Positions 41,362 to 50,625 are shown, counted from the first letter of the stretch. The stretch is 64,000 nucleotides of DNA from Amycolatopsis vastitatis (GCF_002234595.1 NZ_NMUL01000063.1:1-64000), one strand, 5' to 3'. Notes: generated from the sequence alone by a model not told the origin. Numbers and translations: made by a program.

Positions 41362-42759
41362 TCAGACCCGCGAAAGGCGGCTGACCAGCACCGCGGACGG
41401 CGTCGGGTGGGCCCCGCCGCCCCGCACCGAGTCCGCGACCGCGCGGTCGGACGTCGCGACGACCATGGGCCGCCCCGCCGGCTCGGCGGCGACGAGGTTG
41501 CGGATCACGTCGTCGGCGAGGACCCCGCGGTCGGAGAACAGCACCCGCACCCCGCGCGGCGACGAAGCCGGGACGGACAGCACGCCGGCGCCGTCGAAGA
41601 CGACGGTGACCTCGGCGGACGTGCGCGCGGCCAGCGCGGACAGCTGGTGGACCAGCCGGTCGCGCTGGTCGGCGAGGGCCAGTTCGGGATAGCCGGTCTT
41701 GGTGACGTTGTAGCCGTCGACGATCAGGTGCACGTTGGGCAGCGCCAGATAGCGGTCCAGGGTGGACACGTCGGCGATCTTGCCGCCCTGGCCGGTGCCG
41801 GAGCTGGCGCCGCGGACCATGTCCGCGGGGCGGGCACCGCGCGCGCCGAGGGCCAGTTCACGGCGGAGGCCGGTGACGGCGCCGTCGATGGTGTCGATGA
41901 GCAGGGCGAGCCGCACCTCGTCGGCCTGCCGGGCCTCGCGGGCGGACTGGCGGGCGATCTCGGCGTCGGCGACGGCGCGCTCGGCGCGGGCGCGCTCGCT
42001 GGTGACGCGCTGGCGCTCCCGTTCGAGCTGGGCGGTGAGGGCGGCGATCTCGTCGGCGCGGGCCGCCGAGCCGCGTTCGGCCTCGGCGGAGGCCGCTTCG
42101 ACCGCGTCACGGGCCTGGCGGAGCTGGACACCTTGCTCGCGAAGGCGCTTCAGGAGCTTCTCGACTTCGCCCTCACGCTCGCCGCGGGCGTTCTCGGCCG
42201 CATGCTTCGCCTCGGCGAGTTCGGCGCGGACCTGCGTGAGTTCGGCTTCGAGCCGCTGGGCGCGGGCGAGCGCGGCATCGCGTTCGGCGCGGAGGGCGTT
42301 TTCCTCGGCGTTCTTGGCCACCAGCCGGACGCGCCCGGCGGCCCCGGACTCCCCGAGCAGGACGGCCGCGGCCGCCGCGGCCACGGAGTCGGCGGCGTTG
42401 GGGTCGAGGACGTCGGTGCGGTGTTCGCGGAGCCATTCGATGACGGCCGTGCGGAACTGGGAGGACTCGCCGAGGGCGGCCAGCAGGGCGGCACCGCCGA
42501 GCTTCGCGCGCTTGGCGGGGGCGAACTTGGCGACGGGCCGCAGCTGGCGGGGGACGTCGGTGCCGGGCAGCTTGGCGACGGCGGCCGCGGCGAGCTCGGC
42601 GATGCGGTCGCGGACCGGTTCGGGCAGGGTCGGCCAGGTGGCGGGTTCGGGCCGTCCGGCCTGGTCGGCGGCATCCTCGGCCTGCTCGGGGCGCGACGCG
42701 ACACCCGAGGGACCGACGGGGTCCCCGGGCGGCTCCGGCACGAGCGGCTGCGGGTGCAT
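41362..42759 (-). CDS. NYN (YacP-like) domain ribonuclease with coiled coil
   Basis: 465 residues from ATG 42759. The N-terminal third is helical, the middle is a long charged coiled coil with many REREG/AERA words, and the C-terminal 165 residues are a PIN-like NYN domain with the motif IVDGYNVTK, FDGAG and the SDR Asp. Such proteins are predicted RNases (YacP family). It is divergent from the DnaQ-UvrC gene (143 nt between). The same coupling occurs in related genomes, though the link to DNA repair or RNA is not established. Confidence 0.8.
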   Translation of the reverse strand: MHPQPLVPEPPGDPVGPSGVASRPEQAEDAADQAGRPEPATWPTLPEPVRDRIAELAAAAVAKLPGTDVPRQLRPVAKFAPAKRAKLGGAALLAALGESSQFRTAVIEWLREHRTDVLDPNAADSVAAAAAAVLLGESGAAGRVRLVAKNAEENALRAERDAALARAQRLEAELTQVRAELAEAKHAAENARGEREGEVEKLLKRLREQGVQLRQARDAVEAASAEAERGSAARADEIAALTAQLERERQRVTSERARAERAVADAEIARQSAREARQADEVRLALLIDTIDGAVTGLRRELALGARGARPADMVRGASSGTGQGGKIADVSTLDRYLALPNVHLIVDGYNVTKTGYPELALADQRDRLVHQLSALAARTSAEVTVVFDGAGVLSVPASSPRGVRVLFSDRGVLADDVIRNLVAAEPAGRPMVVATSDRAVADSVRGGGAHPTPSAVLVSRLSRV

Positions 42760-42901
42760 TGGTCCAGGGTAGGCCCCACCCCCGCATCCCGCCCCGCGCG
42801 CCACACGGACCACACCCCGACCAGCGGATCCGGCCACCGGCACCCGTGCCGGCGGCACCGGCCGGGCAAAACTGTCGGTGCGAGCCTCTAGGGTCTCGCT
42901 C

Positions 42902-44605
42902 ATGCGTTCGGTCCAGGCACAGCTCGCGTTCGACGAGCTCGGAACTCCGTTGCGGGACACCACTTTCGTCGTCTTCGACCTCGAGACGACCGGAGCGCCC
43001 CCCGGACCGGCGGCGATCACGGAGATCGGCGCGGTGAAGGTCCGCGGGGGCGAAGTCCTCGGCGAGTTCGCGACGCTGGTCAACCCGGGCACGGTGATCC
43101 CGCCGCAGATCGTGTCGCTGACGGGCATCACGCAGGCGATGGTCTACGACGCGCCGCCGATCGAGGAGGTGCTGCCGGCGTTCCTGGAGTTCGTCGGGGG
43201 CGCGGTGCTGGTGGCGCACAACTCGGGGTTCGACACGTCGCACATGCGGGCGGCGTGCGAGGGCCACGGGTACGTGTGGCCGAAGCTGACCGTGGTCTGC
43301 ACGGTCCGGCTGGCGCGGCGGGTCGTCCCGCGGGACGAGGTGGGCCGGTACAACCTGACGGCGCTGGCGTTGCTGTTCGGCGCGAAGACCCGGCCGAAGC
43401 ACCGGGCGCTGGACGACGCGCGCGCGACGGTCGACGTGCTGCACGGCCTGCTGGAGCGGGTCGGGAACCTGGGCGTGCACTCGCTCGAAGAGCTGATGGG
43501 GTACCTGCCGGAGGTGACCGTCGCCCAGCGGGCGAAGCGGCACCTGGCGGCGGACCTGCCGTCGGCTCCCGGCGTCTACCTGTTCAAGGGGCCGAAGGAC
43601 GAGGTGCTGTACGTCGGCACGGCGAAAGACCTGCGCCGGCGGGTGCGGACGTACTTCACGGGTTCGGAGGGGCGGAGCCGGATCCGCGAGATGGTCGCGC
43701 TGGCCGAGCGCGTCGACCACGTGGTGTGCGCGCACGCGCTGGAAGCCGAGGTGCGGGAGCTGCGGCTGATCGCGGCGCACCGGCCCGCCTACAACCGGCG
43801 GTCGAAGAACCGGCACCAGGGCTGGTGGATCGGGCTGACGGACGAGGCGTTCCCGCGGTTGTCGGTGGTCCGGCTGCCGCGGCCGGGCGTCCTCGGCCCG
43901 TTCCGCAACCAGGCGGACGCGCGGACGACGGCGGACACCCTGGCCGGGGCGTCGGGCCTGCGGACGTGCACGCAGCGGATCTCGCCGCGTTCGGCGAACG
44001 GGACCCCGTGCGTGCTGGCGGAGCTGGGACGCTGCGGGGCGCCGTGCGCCGGGCGGCAGAGCGTGGAGGCGTACAGCCCGGCCGTCGAGTCGGTGTCGGG
44101 GCTGATCGCGGGCCTGGACGGCCGTCCCCTGCACACCGCCGCCGCACACGTGGAGCGGCTGGCGGCGGGCCGGCACTACGAACAGGCGGCCCGGCACCGC
44201 GACGAGCTGGCGGGCCTGATCCGCGCGCTGGGCTGGGCCCACCGGCAGGCGTCACTGGCGTCGATCGGCGAGCTGATCGCGGCGGGCCCCGACGGCGCGG
44301 GCGGCTGGGAGCTGGCGGTGATCCGCTACGGCAGGCTGGCCTCGGCGGGCGTCGCGCGGCGCGGGGTGCCGCCGATGCCGGTGGTGGAGACGCTCGTGGC
44401 GTCGGCGGAGACGGTCCTGCCGGAGCCGGGCCCCCTGCACGGCGCGCCGCCGGAGGAGGTCGGGGTGCTGCTGCGCTGGCTGGCCCGCCCGGGAGTCCGC
44501 CTGGTCCGCACGACCCGCCCCTGGGCCGAACCGGCGGCGGTGGCGGGCTGGCAGGGCTGGCTGAGCCTCGTCGCGGACGCCCACTCACTGGAACACGTCG
44601 GCTGA
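42902..44605 (+). CDS. DEDDh exonuclease fused to UvrC/Cho-like GIY-YIG nuclease
   Basis: 567 residues. The N-terminal DEDDh exonuclease (DnaQ/epsilon-like; FDLETTG, then HNSGFD and the HRALDDA motif) spans about 20-190. The C-terminal part holds a GIY-YIG domain (SAPGVYLFKGP, YVGTAKDLRRR, N in YNRR at about 300) and a Cys-rich end with CTQRISPR and RCGAPCAG. The same fusion in mycobacteria is Rv2191. It probably trims and incises damaged DNA, but the reaction is unproven. ATG 42902 is used, with an in-frame GTG at 42878 possible. Confidence 0.9.
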   Translation: MRSVQAQLAFDELGTPLRDTTFVVFDLETTGAPPGPAAITEIGAVKVRGGEVLGEFATLVNPGTVIPPQIVSLTGITQAMVYDAPPIEEVLPAFLEFVGGAVLVAHNSGFDTSHMRAACEGHGYVWPKLTVVCTVRLARRVVPRDEVGRYNLTALALLFGAKTRPKHRALDDARATVDVLHGLLERVGNLGVHSLEELMGYLPEVTVAQRAKRHLAADLPSAPGVYLFKGPKDEVLYVGTAKDLRRRVRTYFTGSEGRSRIREMVALAERVDHVVCAHALEAEVRELRLIAAHRPAYNRRSKNRHQGWWIGLTDEAFPRLSVVRLPRPGVLGPFRNQADARTTADTLAGASGLRTCTQRISPRSANGTPCVLAELGRCGAPCAGRQSVEAYSPAVESVSGLIAGLDGRPLHTAAAHVERLAAGRHYEQAARHRDELAGLIRALGWAHRQASLASIGELIAAGPDGAGGWELAVIRYGRLASAGVARRGVPPMPVVETLVASAETVLPEPGPLHGAPPEEVGVLLRWLARPGVRLVRTTRPWAEPAAVAGWQGWLSLVADAHSLEHVG

Positions 44606-44644
44606 GCCGCCCCGCGCGAACACCCCGTCCACCGCTCCGCAAGG

Positions 44645-44893
44645 GTCGGCTGGCGTACCGGAAGAGTCGGCTGGCGTACCTGAATAGTCGGCTCGCGTGC
44701 CTGAAGAGTCGGCTCGCGTGCCTCAAGGGTCGGCTCGCGTGCCTCAAGGGTCGGCTCGCGTGCCTCAAGGGTCGGCTCGCGTACCCGAAGAGTCGGTTCG
44801 CGAGCCGACCGTCCGGGTACGCGAGCCGACCTTCCAGGTACGCGAGGCGACCATCCGGGTACGCGAGGCGACCAGCTGGGTACGGGGGGCGGG
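44645..44893. repeat. Second array of 21-bp words, 7 forward and about 4 reverse units
   Basis: Forward units start with GTCGGCTSGCGT at 44645, 44666, 44687, 44708, 44729, 44750 and 44771 (the ones at 44708, 44729 and 44750 are identical). A near-palindromic centre GTCGGTTCGCGAGCCGAC (44792-44809) is followed by the reverse-complement word, ending GTACGCGAGSCGAC, in units at 44810, 44831 and 44852, and a decayed unit at 44873. The period is 21 bp. The arms can form a long hairpin. Words match the array at 18346-18609. It sits between the exonuclease stop (44605) and a truncated gene. Confidence 0.88.
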
Positions 44894-45154
44894 GAGCCTC
44901 AAGCCCGGCTCGCCGAACTGCGCGGCACCGGCCAGACCCTCCGGCTGGCCCCGGACGACGGCCCGGGCTGGCTGGTCACCCGCACCCCCGGCGGCGTGCG
45001 GTGGTCGCGGGCCGCCGGAACCGCGGACGTGACGCTGGCCGGTCCCGTGGAAGACCTCCTGCTCGTGCTGACCCGGCGCCTGCCCGCGGACCGCGTCACG
45101 ATCACCGGCGACCACGCCCTCGCCCAGCACTGGCTGGCACACACCGCGGCGTAG
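44894..45154 (+). pseudogene. Truncated mycothiol-dependent maleylpyruvate isomerase-type C-terminal domain
   Basis: Only the C-terminal part (about 86 residues) of the MDMPI/DinB-type family remains: a SCP2-like region ending ADVTLAGPVEDLLLV and GDHALAQHWLAH, then stop TAG 45152. The N-terminal DinB half that these genes normally carry is missing; the reading frame runs straight into the repeat array with no start codon or site before GTG 44996. The array may have replaced the first half of the gene. A functional small protein starting at GTG 44996 cannot be excluded. Confidence 0.6.
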
Positions 45155-45205
45155 GGCTCACTAGGATCGCGGGCGACACCCGAAGACGAGTCTTGGAGGA
45201 CCCAG

Positions 45206-45487
45206 GTGATCACCGCGATCGTGCTGATCCAGGTAGAGGCGGAGGCGATCCCGGACGCGGCGCAGGCGATCGCCGACATCGAGGGTGTCGGCGAGGTCTA
45301 CTCGTGCGCCGGGGACGTCGACCTCATCGCCACCGTGAAGGTGTCCGCGCACGAAGAGCTGGCCGACCTGATCCCCGGCCGGATCGGCAAGGTGCCGGGC
45401 GTGCTGGACACCGTCACGCACATCGCGTTCCGGTCGTACTCCCGCGCCGACACCGAGTCGGCCTTCGCGATCGGCGTCGAGGATTGA
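45206..45487 (+). CDS. Lrp/AsnC ligand-binding (RAM) domain protein
   Basis: 93 residues, a stand-alone RAM domain: VLIQVEAEAIPDAAQAI, then YSCAGDVDLIATVKV and the closing THIAFRSYS. It lacks the helix-turn-helix of full Lrp/AsnC regulators and is the type found alone in actinobacteria, probably an amino-acid sensor or partner. GTG 45206 has TTGGAGGA upstream. It overlaps the next small gene by 4 nt. Confidence 0.85.
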   Translation: MITAIVLIQVEAEAIPDAAQAIADIEGVGEVYSCAGDVDLIATVKVSAHEELADLIPGRIGKVPGVLDTVTHIAFRSYSRADTESAFAIGVED

Positions 45488-45672
45488 CCGAGCTCCCCGG
45501 GGAACTGACGGCCGCGCTGGCGGCGGCCCCGGACGCGGCAGCCGCGTTCGAGGCCCTGCCGCCGTCGCACCGGCGCGAATACGTCCAGTGGGTCGCGGAG
45601 GCCAAGAAGCCGGAAACGCGCGTCTCACGAGCCCAGAAGACCGTCACCCGGCTTCGCGGCGGCAAACCCTAG
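45484..45672 (+). CDS. Short YdeI/OmpD-associated-like domain protein
   Basis: 62 residues from TTG 45484, overlapping the AsnC-type gene stop by 4 nt. The words ALPPSHRREYVQWVAEAKKPETR and RAQKTV are those of the C-terminal half of YdeI/OmpD-associated (bacteriocin-protection-like) proteins. It looks like only the C-terminal part of the usual 190-residue family and has a weak start, so it could also be a remnant. It is the last gene before a strong terminator. Confidence 0.6.
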   Translation: MTELPGELTAALAAAPDAAAAFEALPPSHRREYVQWVAEAKKPETRVSRAQKTVTRLRGGKP

Positions 45673-45673
45673 A

Positions 45674-45715
45674 AACGTCGAAGGCCCACCTCGTGCGAGG
45701 TGGGCCTTCGACGTT
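45674..45715. terminator. Bidirectional terminator
   Basis: A perfect 20-bp stem (45674-45693 with 45696-45715, 2-nt loop) lies between the convergent small gene (stop 45672) and qcrB (stop 45721). It can terminate both. There is no clear T-tract, as is common in high-GC actinomycetes. Confidence 0.8.
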
Positions 45716-45720
45716 GCGGC

Positions 45721-47403
45721 TCAGTGTTCGGAGCGCTTGGCGGCCTCGGCCGTCTCGATGCTCTCGAACTCGCCAGGCTCGCCCTGGGTGACCGAGTGGC
45801 CGTTCCCGTGCCCGTTGCCGTGGGCCCGCTCCAGCGCGGCGGTCTCCTCGGCGGGGTCCGGCGACCAGAACGTGCCCGGCACGGCCTGACCGGCCGAGCC
45901 CAGCTTGTTCATCTTCTTCGGCACGGACGCGCCCTGGTACTCGAGCGGGATCGCGTGGCCGTGGCTGTCGACACCGGCGAGCGGCTGGTGGATCTCGATG
46001 AACTCACCGTGCGGCAGCCGCTTGATGATGCCCGTCTCGACGCCGTGCTCCAGCACCTCGCGGTCGGCCCGCTGCAGGCCCAGGCAGAGGCGGTAGGTGA
46101 GGTAGTACGCGATCGGCGGCACGATCAGCACGCCGATGCGGCCCGCCCACGTCGTCGCGTTCAGCGAGATGTCGAAGCTGTCGGCGATGATGTCGTTGAA
46201 GCCGGACAGCTCGATGACCATGAAGAAGCCCAGCGCCATCGCGCCCAGCGCCGTGCGGACCGGGGCGTCCCGGGGCCGCTGGAGCAGGTTGTGGTGCGCG
46301 GTGTCCTTGGACAGCTTCCGCTCGATGAACGGGTAGGCCAGCAGCAGGCCGATCAGGAGCGGCATGCCGACCGCGCCGGGGAAGAACACCGCCGGGATCG
46401 TGTAGTTCCCGAGGTAGACCTCCCACGCCGGCCAGATCCGGAGCATGCCGTCGGCCCAGGCCATGTACCAGTCGGGCTGCGAGCCCGCCGACACCTGCGC
46501 CGGGTTGTACGGGCCGAAGTTCCACACCGGGTTGATCTGGAACAGGCCCGACATCAGCGCCAGCACGCCGGTGACCAGCGTGAAGAACGCCCCGCCCTTG
46601 AGCGCGAAGTACGGCATGATCCGGACGCCGACGACGTTGGTCTCCTTGCGGCGCACGCCGGGGAACTGCGTGTGCTTCTGGTACCAGACCAGCGCCAGGT
46701 GTGCACCGACCAGGGCGAGCATGATGCCCGGCAGCAGCAGGATGTGCAGCGTGTACAGGCGCGGGATGATCTGGTCGCCGGGGAACTCCCCGCCGAACAG
46801 CGCCCAGTGGATCCAGGTGCCGGCCACCGGCACCGAAAGCACGATGCCCGACAGCGTCGCGCGGATACCGGTGCCCGACAGCAGGTCGTCCGGCAGCGAG
46901 TAGCCGAAGAAGCCCTCGAAGCAGCCCAGGATCAGCAGCAGGCCGCCGATCACCCAGTTCGCCTCACGCGGCCGCCGGAACGCGCCGGTGAAGAAGATGC
47001 GCAGCATGTGCACGGCCATGGACGCGACGAAGATCAGCGCGGCCCAGTGGTGCAGCTGCCGCATGAACAGGCCGCCGCGGACGTCGAACGAGATGTCCAG
47101 CGTCGTGCGGAACGCCTGGGACATCTCCAGGCCCTGCATGTTCTTGAAGCTGCCGTGGTAGACGACCTCCTGCATGGAGGGGTCGAAGAACAGCGTCAGG
47201 TACACACCGGTGAGCAGCAGGATGATGAAGCTGTAGAGCGCGATCTCGCCCAGCAGGAACGACCAGTGGGTCGGGAACACCTTGTTCATCTGGTGCCGCA
47301 GGCCCTTGGCCAGGTGGTACCGCTGGTCGGCGTTGTTCGCGGCGTCGCCCAGCGCCTTCTCGACCGGGCTCGACCCCTTGGTCGGCGTGGTGAGTGAACT
47401 CAT
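45721..47403 (-). CDS. qcrB: Cytochrome bc1 complex cytochrome b subunit
   Basis: 560 residues with eight main transmembrane helices in the N-terminal 400 residues. Heme-ligand His are in HHWAALIFVASMAVH and HILLLPGIMLALVGAH, and the Qo-site PDWY is present. The hydrophilic C-terminal extension (about 150 residues) is typical of actinobacterial QcrB. It is the third gene of qcrCAB; its ATG 47403 overlaps the qcrA stop by 4 nt. The complex passes electrons from menaquinol to cytochrome aa3 through the fused c-type QcrC. Confidence 0.95.
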   Translation of the reverse strand: MSSLTTPTKGSSPVEKALGDAANNADQRYHLAKGLRHQMNKVFPTHWSFLLGEIALYSFIILLLTGVYLTLFFDPSMQEVVYHGSFKNMQGLEMSQAFRTTLDISFDVRGGLFMRQLHHWAALIFVASMAVHMLRIFFTGAFRRPREANWVIGGLLLILGCFEGFFGYSLPDDLLSGTGIRATLSGIVLSVPVAGTWIHWALFGGEFPGDQIIPRLYTLHILLLPGIMLALVGAHLALVWYQKHTQFPGVRRKETNVVGVRIMPYFALKGGAFFTLVTGVLALMSGLFQINPVWNFGPYNPAQVSAGSQPDWYMAWADGMLRIWPAWEVYLGNYTIPAVFFPGAVGMPLLIGLLLAYPFIERKLSKDTAHHNLLQRPRDAPVRTALGAMALGFFMVIELSGFNDIIADSFDISLNATTWAGRIGVLIVPPIAYYLTYRLCLGLQRADREVLEHGVETGIIKRLPHGEFIEIHQPLAGVDSHGHAIPLEYQGASVPKKMNKLGSAGQAVPGTFWSPDPAEETAALERAHGNGHGNGHSVTQGEPGEFESIETAEAAKRSEH

Positions 47404-48554
47404 GACTTACGCTCCCAAAAGGCCGGACCGATGGCCTCGATGAAGTCGCCTCGCGCGATCAAGTATCCCTCGTCGTCCACCGTGATCGGTAGCTGGGCCA
47501 GCGGCCGCGTCGCCGGGCCGAAAATCGGCTTGGCGTAGTGGAGGGCGTCGAACTGCGACTGGTGGCACGGGCACAGGATGCGGTTGGTCCGCTGCTCGTA
47601 CAGGGAGGTCGGGCAGCCGACGTGGCTGCAGATCTTCGTGTACGCGTAGTAGTCGCCGAAGTTGAAGTCCTCCTGGCCGGCCCGCTTGACCACCTTGGCG
47701 GCGTCGGTCGAGCGCAGGCGGATCAGCATGACCGGGTTGTCGACGCGGGTCAGCGCCGCGGCCAGCTTCTTTTCGTCGTGCGCCTCGGTGTCGCGGTACG
47801 GGAAGACCGTGACCATCGCGCCGGCGTCGAGGTCCTCGGCCTTGACGCGGCGGACCTCCTTGACGTCCTCCTCGATCGAGCCCGAGACGGTGCGCAGGTA
47901 GACCTTCTCGCCCGGGTAGTTGGGCTTCCAGCCGGTGTGCCACAGCGAGTCGCGGGACTCGCTGTTCTTCCACGGGTTCTTGATGAACGACGCGACCGGC
48001 AGCGCGGCGGCCGCGAGGCCGAGCGCACCGGCGCCGGCGATCGCCGAACGCTTGATCAGCGAGCGGCGGGCGATGGTGCTGCGGGACCCGGCGTCGGCCA
48101 GGTGCGCGAGGATCGTCGCGCGGTCGACCTCGGCCGACCCCTCGCCCTGGTTGTCGCTCCGCTGCTGCACGGCGACCTCGGCGGGCACGAACTTCTTCGT
48201 GTACAGGATCACGCCGATGCCCAGGCCGAGGATGGCCAGGCCGAGCGTGATGCCGAGCATCGGGGTGTAGAGGCTGTACCAGAAGTGGCCGCTCTCGTTG
48301 TCCGGCGCCTCGTACTGCCACGGCCACCAGATCAGCGAAACGACGAACCCGATCCCGGCCAGCGCGGACAGGCCGAACCAGAACGCGACCAGGCGCTCGG
48401 CCCGCTTCTCCGCGCGGGTGCCCTCCACGGGCCACGGAGTCGGGTACTCGACGATCTCGACGCCGTCGAGCGCACCGCCCAGCTTCACCAGCTGGTCACG
48501 GTCCATCTCAGCCAGCTCCGCCTCCGACGGCGGCTTCGGCCCCTCGGCACTCAT
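47400..48554 (-). CDS. qcrA: Cytochrome bc1 complex Rieske iron-sulfur subunit
   Basis: 384 residues. Three N-terminal membrane helices (one around 70, one near 110, one near 180) precede a Rieske domain with the 2Fe-2S ligands in CSHVGC and CPCHQS. The three-helix anchor is the actinobacterial type. ATG 48554 overlaps the qcrC stop by 4 nt, so the genes are translationally coupled; a longer start at 48572 is less likely. It transfers electrons from menaquinol to the cytochrome c subunit. Confidence 0.95.
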   Translation of the reverse strand: MSAEGPKPPSEAELAEMDRDQLVKLGGALDGVEIVEYPTPWPVEGTRAEKRAERLVAFWFGLSALAGIGFVVSLIWWPWQYEAPDNESGHFWYSLYTPMLGITLGLAILGLGIGVILYTKKFVPAEVAVQQRSDNQGEGSAEVDRATILAHLADAGSRSTIARRSLIKRSAIAGAGALGLAAAALPVASFIKNPWKNSESRDSLWHTGWKPNYPGEKVYLRTVSGSIEEDVKEVRRVKAEDLDAGAMVTVFPYRDTEAHDEKKLAAALTRVDNPVMLIRLRSTDAAKVVKRAGQEDFNFGDYYAYTKICSHVGCPTSLYEQRTNRILCPCHQSQFDALHYAKPIFGPATRPLAQLPITVDDEGYLIARGDFIEAIGPAFWERKS

Positions 48555-49369
48555 GCCTTCGATCCAATCCACAACGTCACGCCGATCAGCGCGGCGATCC
48601 CGACGATAAAGGCGATGACGCCCTCCGAAGCGGGGCCGACCCCGCCGAGGCCGTTACCACCCGGGTCATTGTTGCCGTCCGACACCGACTTCACGTAGGC
48701 GACGATGTCCTTCTTCTCCTCCGGCGACAGCTGCCGGTCGGAGAACTTCGGCATGTTCTGCGGGCCGGTGAGCATGGCCGTGTAGATCTGCTCTTCGCTG
48801 GCCGGGTCCAGGTTCGGCGCGTACTTGCCCGCCGACAGGGCACCGCCGCGGCCGGTGAAGTTGTGGCACGACGCGCAGTTGAGGCGGAACAGCTCGCCAC
48901 CGCGGGCCGGGTCGGACCCGCGCAGGGCCTCGCCCTTCTCGGCGGGGCGCTGGACGCCGCCGCCGTGCGCCTGGATGTAGGCGCCGACCGCGTCGATCTC
49001 GGCCTCGGTCAGCTTCGGCGGCTTCCGCTCGATCTGCGCCTCCTGGCGCGCGGCGGGCATCCGGCCCGAAGAAGTCTGGAAGTACACCGCGGCGTCGCCG
49101 ATGCCGATCAGGCTCGGCCCGCGGTCCTTCACGCCCTCGAGGTTCGCGCCGTGGCAGGCGATGCAGGTGTTGTTGTAGACCTGCTCGCCGAGACGCAGCT
49201 GCGCCGGCGTGCCCTGGGCCTGCGCGGTCTGCGGCTCCGGGGCGAACACGGCGTACAGGGCGCCGGCGCCCACCAGCGCGATACCGAGCGCGAGCAGGCC
49301 GGCGAACCGCCTCCGCAGCTTCGACCGCGCGCGGTAGCGGCGCTCCGAGGACTTGGTGCTGGTGGTCAT
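48551..49369 (-). CDS. qcrC: Cytochrome bc1 complex diheme cytochrome c subunit
   Basis: 272 residues. An N-terminal membrane anchor (about 25-45) is followed by two cytochrome c domains with CIACH and CASCH heme motifs and a C-terminal membrane helix (about 245-268). This diheme QcrC replaces soluble cytochrome c in actinobacteria and feeds electrons straight into cytochrome aa3 in a bc1-aa3 supercomplex. It is the first of qcrCAB and follows ctaE by 61 nt. Confidence 0.95.
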   Translation of the reverse strand: MTTSTKSSERRYRARSKLRRRFAGLLALGIALVGAGALYAVFAPEPQTAQAQGTPAQLRLGEQVYNNTCIACHGANLEGVKDRGPSLIGIGDAAVYFQTSSGRMPAARQEAQIERKPPKLTEAEIDAVGAYIQAHGGGVQRPAEKGEALRGSDPARGGELFRLNCASCHNFTGRGGALSAGKYAPNLDPASEEQIYTAMLTGPQNMPKFSDRQLSPEEKKDIVAYVKSVSDGNNDPGGNGLGGVGPASEGVIAFIVGIAALIGVTLWIGSKA

Positions 49370-49430
49370 CTTGCGGCAACCCTTGCTGTCAGTTCAGGCC
49401 GATGGTGAAGGTGGTGGCGGCTGGGCGGAC

Positions 49431-50054
49431 CTACGGGAGGAGGTAGATCACACCGAACAGGCCGACCCACACGATGTCGACGAAGTGCCAGTAGTAGGAC
49501 ACGACGATCGCCGACGTGGCCTGGGCGGGCGTGAACTTGCTCAGTTTCGTGCGGATGAGCAGGTACACGAAGGCGATGAGCCCGCCGATGACGTGCAGGC
49601 CGTGGAACCCGGTGGCGAGGTAGAAGACCGTGCCGAACGGGCCCGACGGGATCGTCATGCCCTCTTCGACCAGGTTGTGGTACTCGTTGGCCTGGCCACC
49701 GACGAAGATCGCGCCCATGATCAACGTGATGATGTACCAGCGGCGCAGCCCGTAGACGTCGCCGCGCTCGGCGGCGAACACGCCGAACTGGCAGGTCAGC
49801 GACGACAGCACGAGGATCACCGTGAACGGGATCGCGTACGTCACGTTGAGCGTGAACTCCTCGCCGTGCAGCGGCGGCGGCCACTGGCCGGACGAGTTCT
49901 GCGCCTTGACGGTGAAGAACATCGCGAACAGTCCGGCGAAGAACATCAGCTCGCTGGACAGCCACACGATGGTGCCGACACTGACCATGTTCGGCCGGTT
50001 CAGCGAGTGGACCCGCTGACTGATGGTGGGAGCTGCCGTTGTCACGCGTCGCAT
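49431..50054 (-). CDS. ctaE: Cytochrome c oxidase subunit III
   Basis: 207 residues with five main membrane helices, including NEYHNLVEEG and the GFHGLHVIGG helix typical of subunit III. ATG 50054 is preceded by GAGAGGA; an upstream in-frame ATG at 50093 is less likely. It is the head of the leftward ctaE-qcrCAB operon. Subunit I (ctaD) is not in the window. Confidence 0.95.
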   Translation of the reverse strand: MRRVTTAAPTISQRVHSLNRPNMVSVGTIVWLSSELMFFAGLFAMFFTVKAQNSSGQWPPPLHGEEFTLNVTYAIPFTVILVLSSLTCQFGVFAAERGDVYGLRRWYIITLIMGAIFVGGQANEYHNLVEEGMTIPSGPFGTVFYLATGFHGLHVIGGLIAFVYLLIRTKLSKFTPAQATSAIVVSYYWHFVDIVWVGLFGVIYLLP

Positions 50055-50149
50055 TATGTCCTCTCGCACCGCCGCTCCGCCGGGTGGGTCCACGGCGAGC
50101 CGTCTGCGTAACCGATCACACCGGATGCCCGGGAAGGTGAGAGCTACTC

Positions 50150-50563
50150 ATGGGTTTACTCGACCGCCTGCTTGACCTGGTCAAGAAGCGGGAAACGCCC
50201 GGTCTGAGCGTCGACGCGCCCGGACTGAAGATCGTCGCGGAGGCCTTCGACCCGGTCGTCGCGGACTCCGCCGTGCTGGCCGGTTCACCCGCCTGGGTCA
50301 GCACGGCACCGGCCGTCCTGCGGCACCACCTGCTGCTCCCGCCGGACCGGCTCGCCGAGGCCGCGGCGATCCTCGCCCAGGACGGCTATGAGCTGCGGGA
50401 ACAGTCCCCTTCGGCGGATCCGGCGCGCGTGCTCGCGGTCCGGGTGCAGGTGCTCGACGCCCTGCACTGCGCCCAGGAACGGTCCCGGATGGCGGGCCTG
50501 GCGCAGCGGCTGGGCGGCGACGCGCTGGGCTGGGACGCGCTCCAGCCGGAGGCGCCCGCGTGA
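50150..50563 (+). CDS. Conserved actinobacterial protein of unknown function
   Basis: 137 residues, soluble, helical, with N-terminal LLDRLLDLVKKRE and a central DRLAEAAAILAQDGY stretch. No catalytic motif is visible. ATG 50150 has AAGGTGAG upstream. It is divergent from ctaE (95 nt between) and heads a rightward set with the receiver-like gene and trpD; such neighbours are common in actinobacteria near the respiratory genes. Confidence 0.6.
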   Translation: MGLLDRLLDLVKKRETPGLSVDAPGLKIVAEAFDPVVADSAVLAGSPAWVSTAPAVLRHHLLLPPDRLAEAAAILAQDGYELREQSPSADPARVLAVRVQVLDALHCAQERSRMAGLAQRLGGDALGWDALQPEAPA

Positions 50564-50625
50564 TGTCCGTCTCGGCCGATACGATCGCCGGAGACGTGCG
50601 GTGATGAAACGGAGGCGTGTCCAAC

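Noticed and set aside
42902..44605. The DnaQ-UvrC fusion as a novel enzyme.
   Set aside because: The same fusion is well known in mycobacteria and related actinobacteria at the same position, so it is not new.
44697..45032. Repeat-encoded small protein with SARVPQG-type repeats.
   Set aside because: The peptide repeat is a by-product of a DNA repeat whose period is a multiple of three; the other frames are also open, and it has no ribosome-binding site.
43255..45672. A rightward open frame of about 800 codons through the exonuclease gene and the 44.6-kb array.
   Set aside because: It is kept open by high GC content and by the 21-bp period. Only its last 62 codons look like a real protein (45484-45672).
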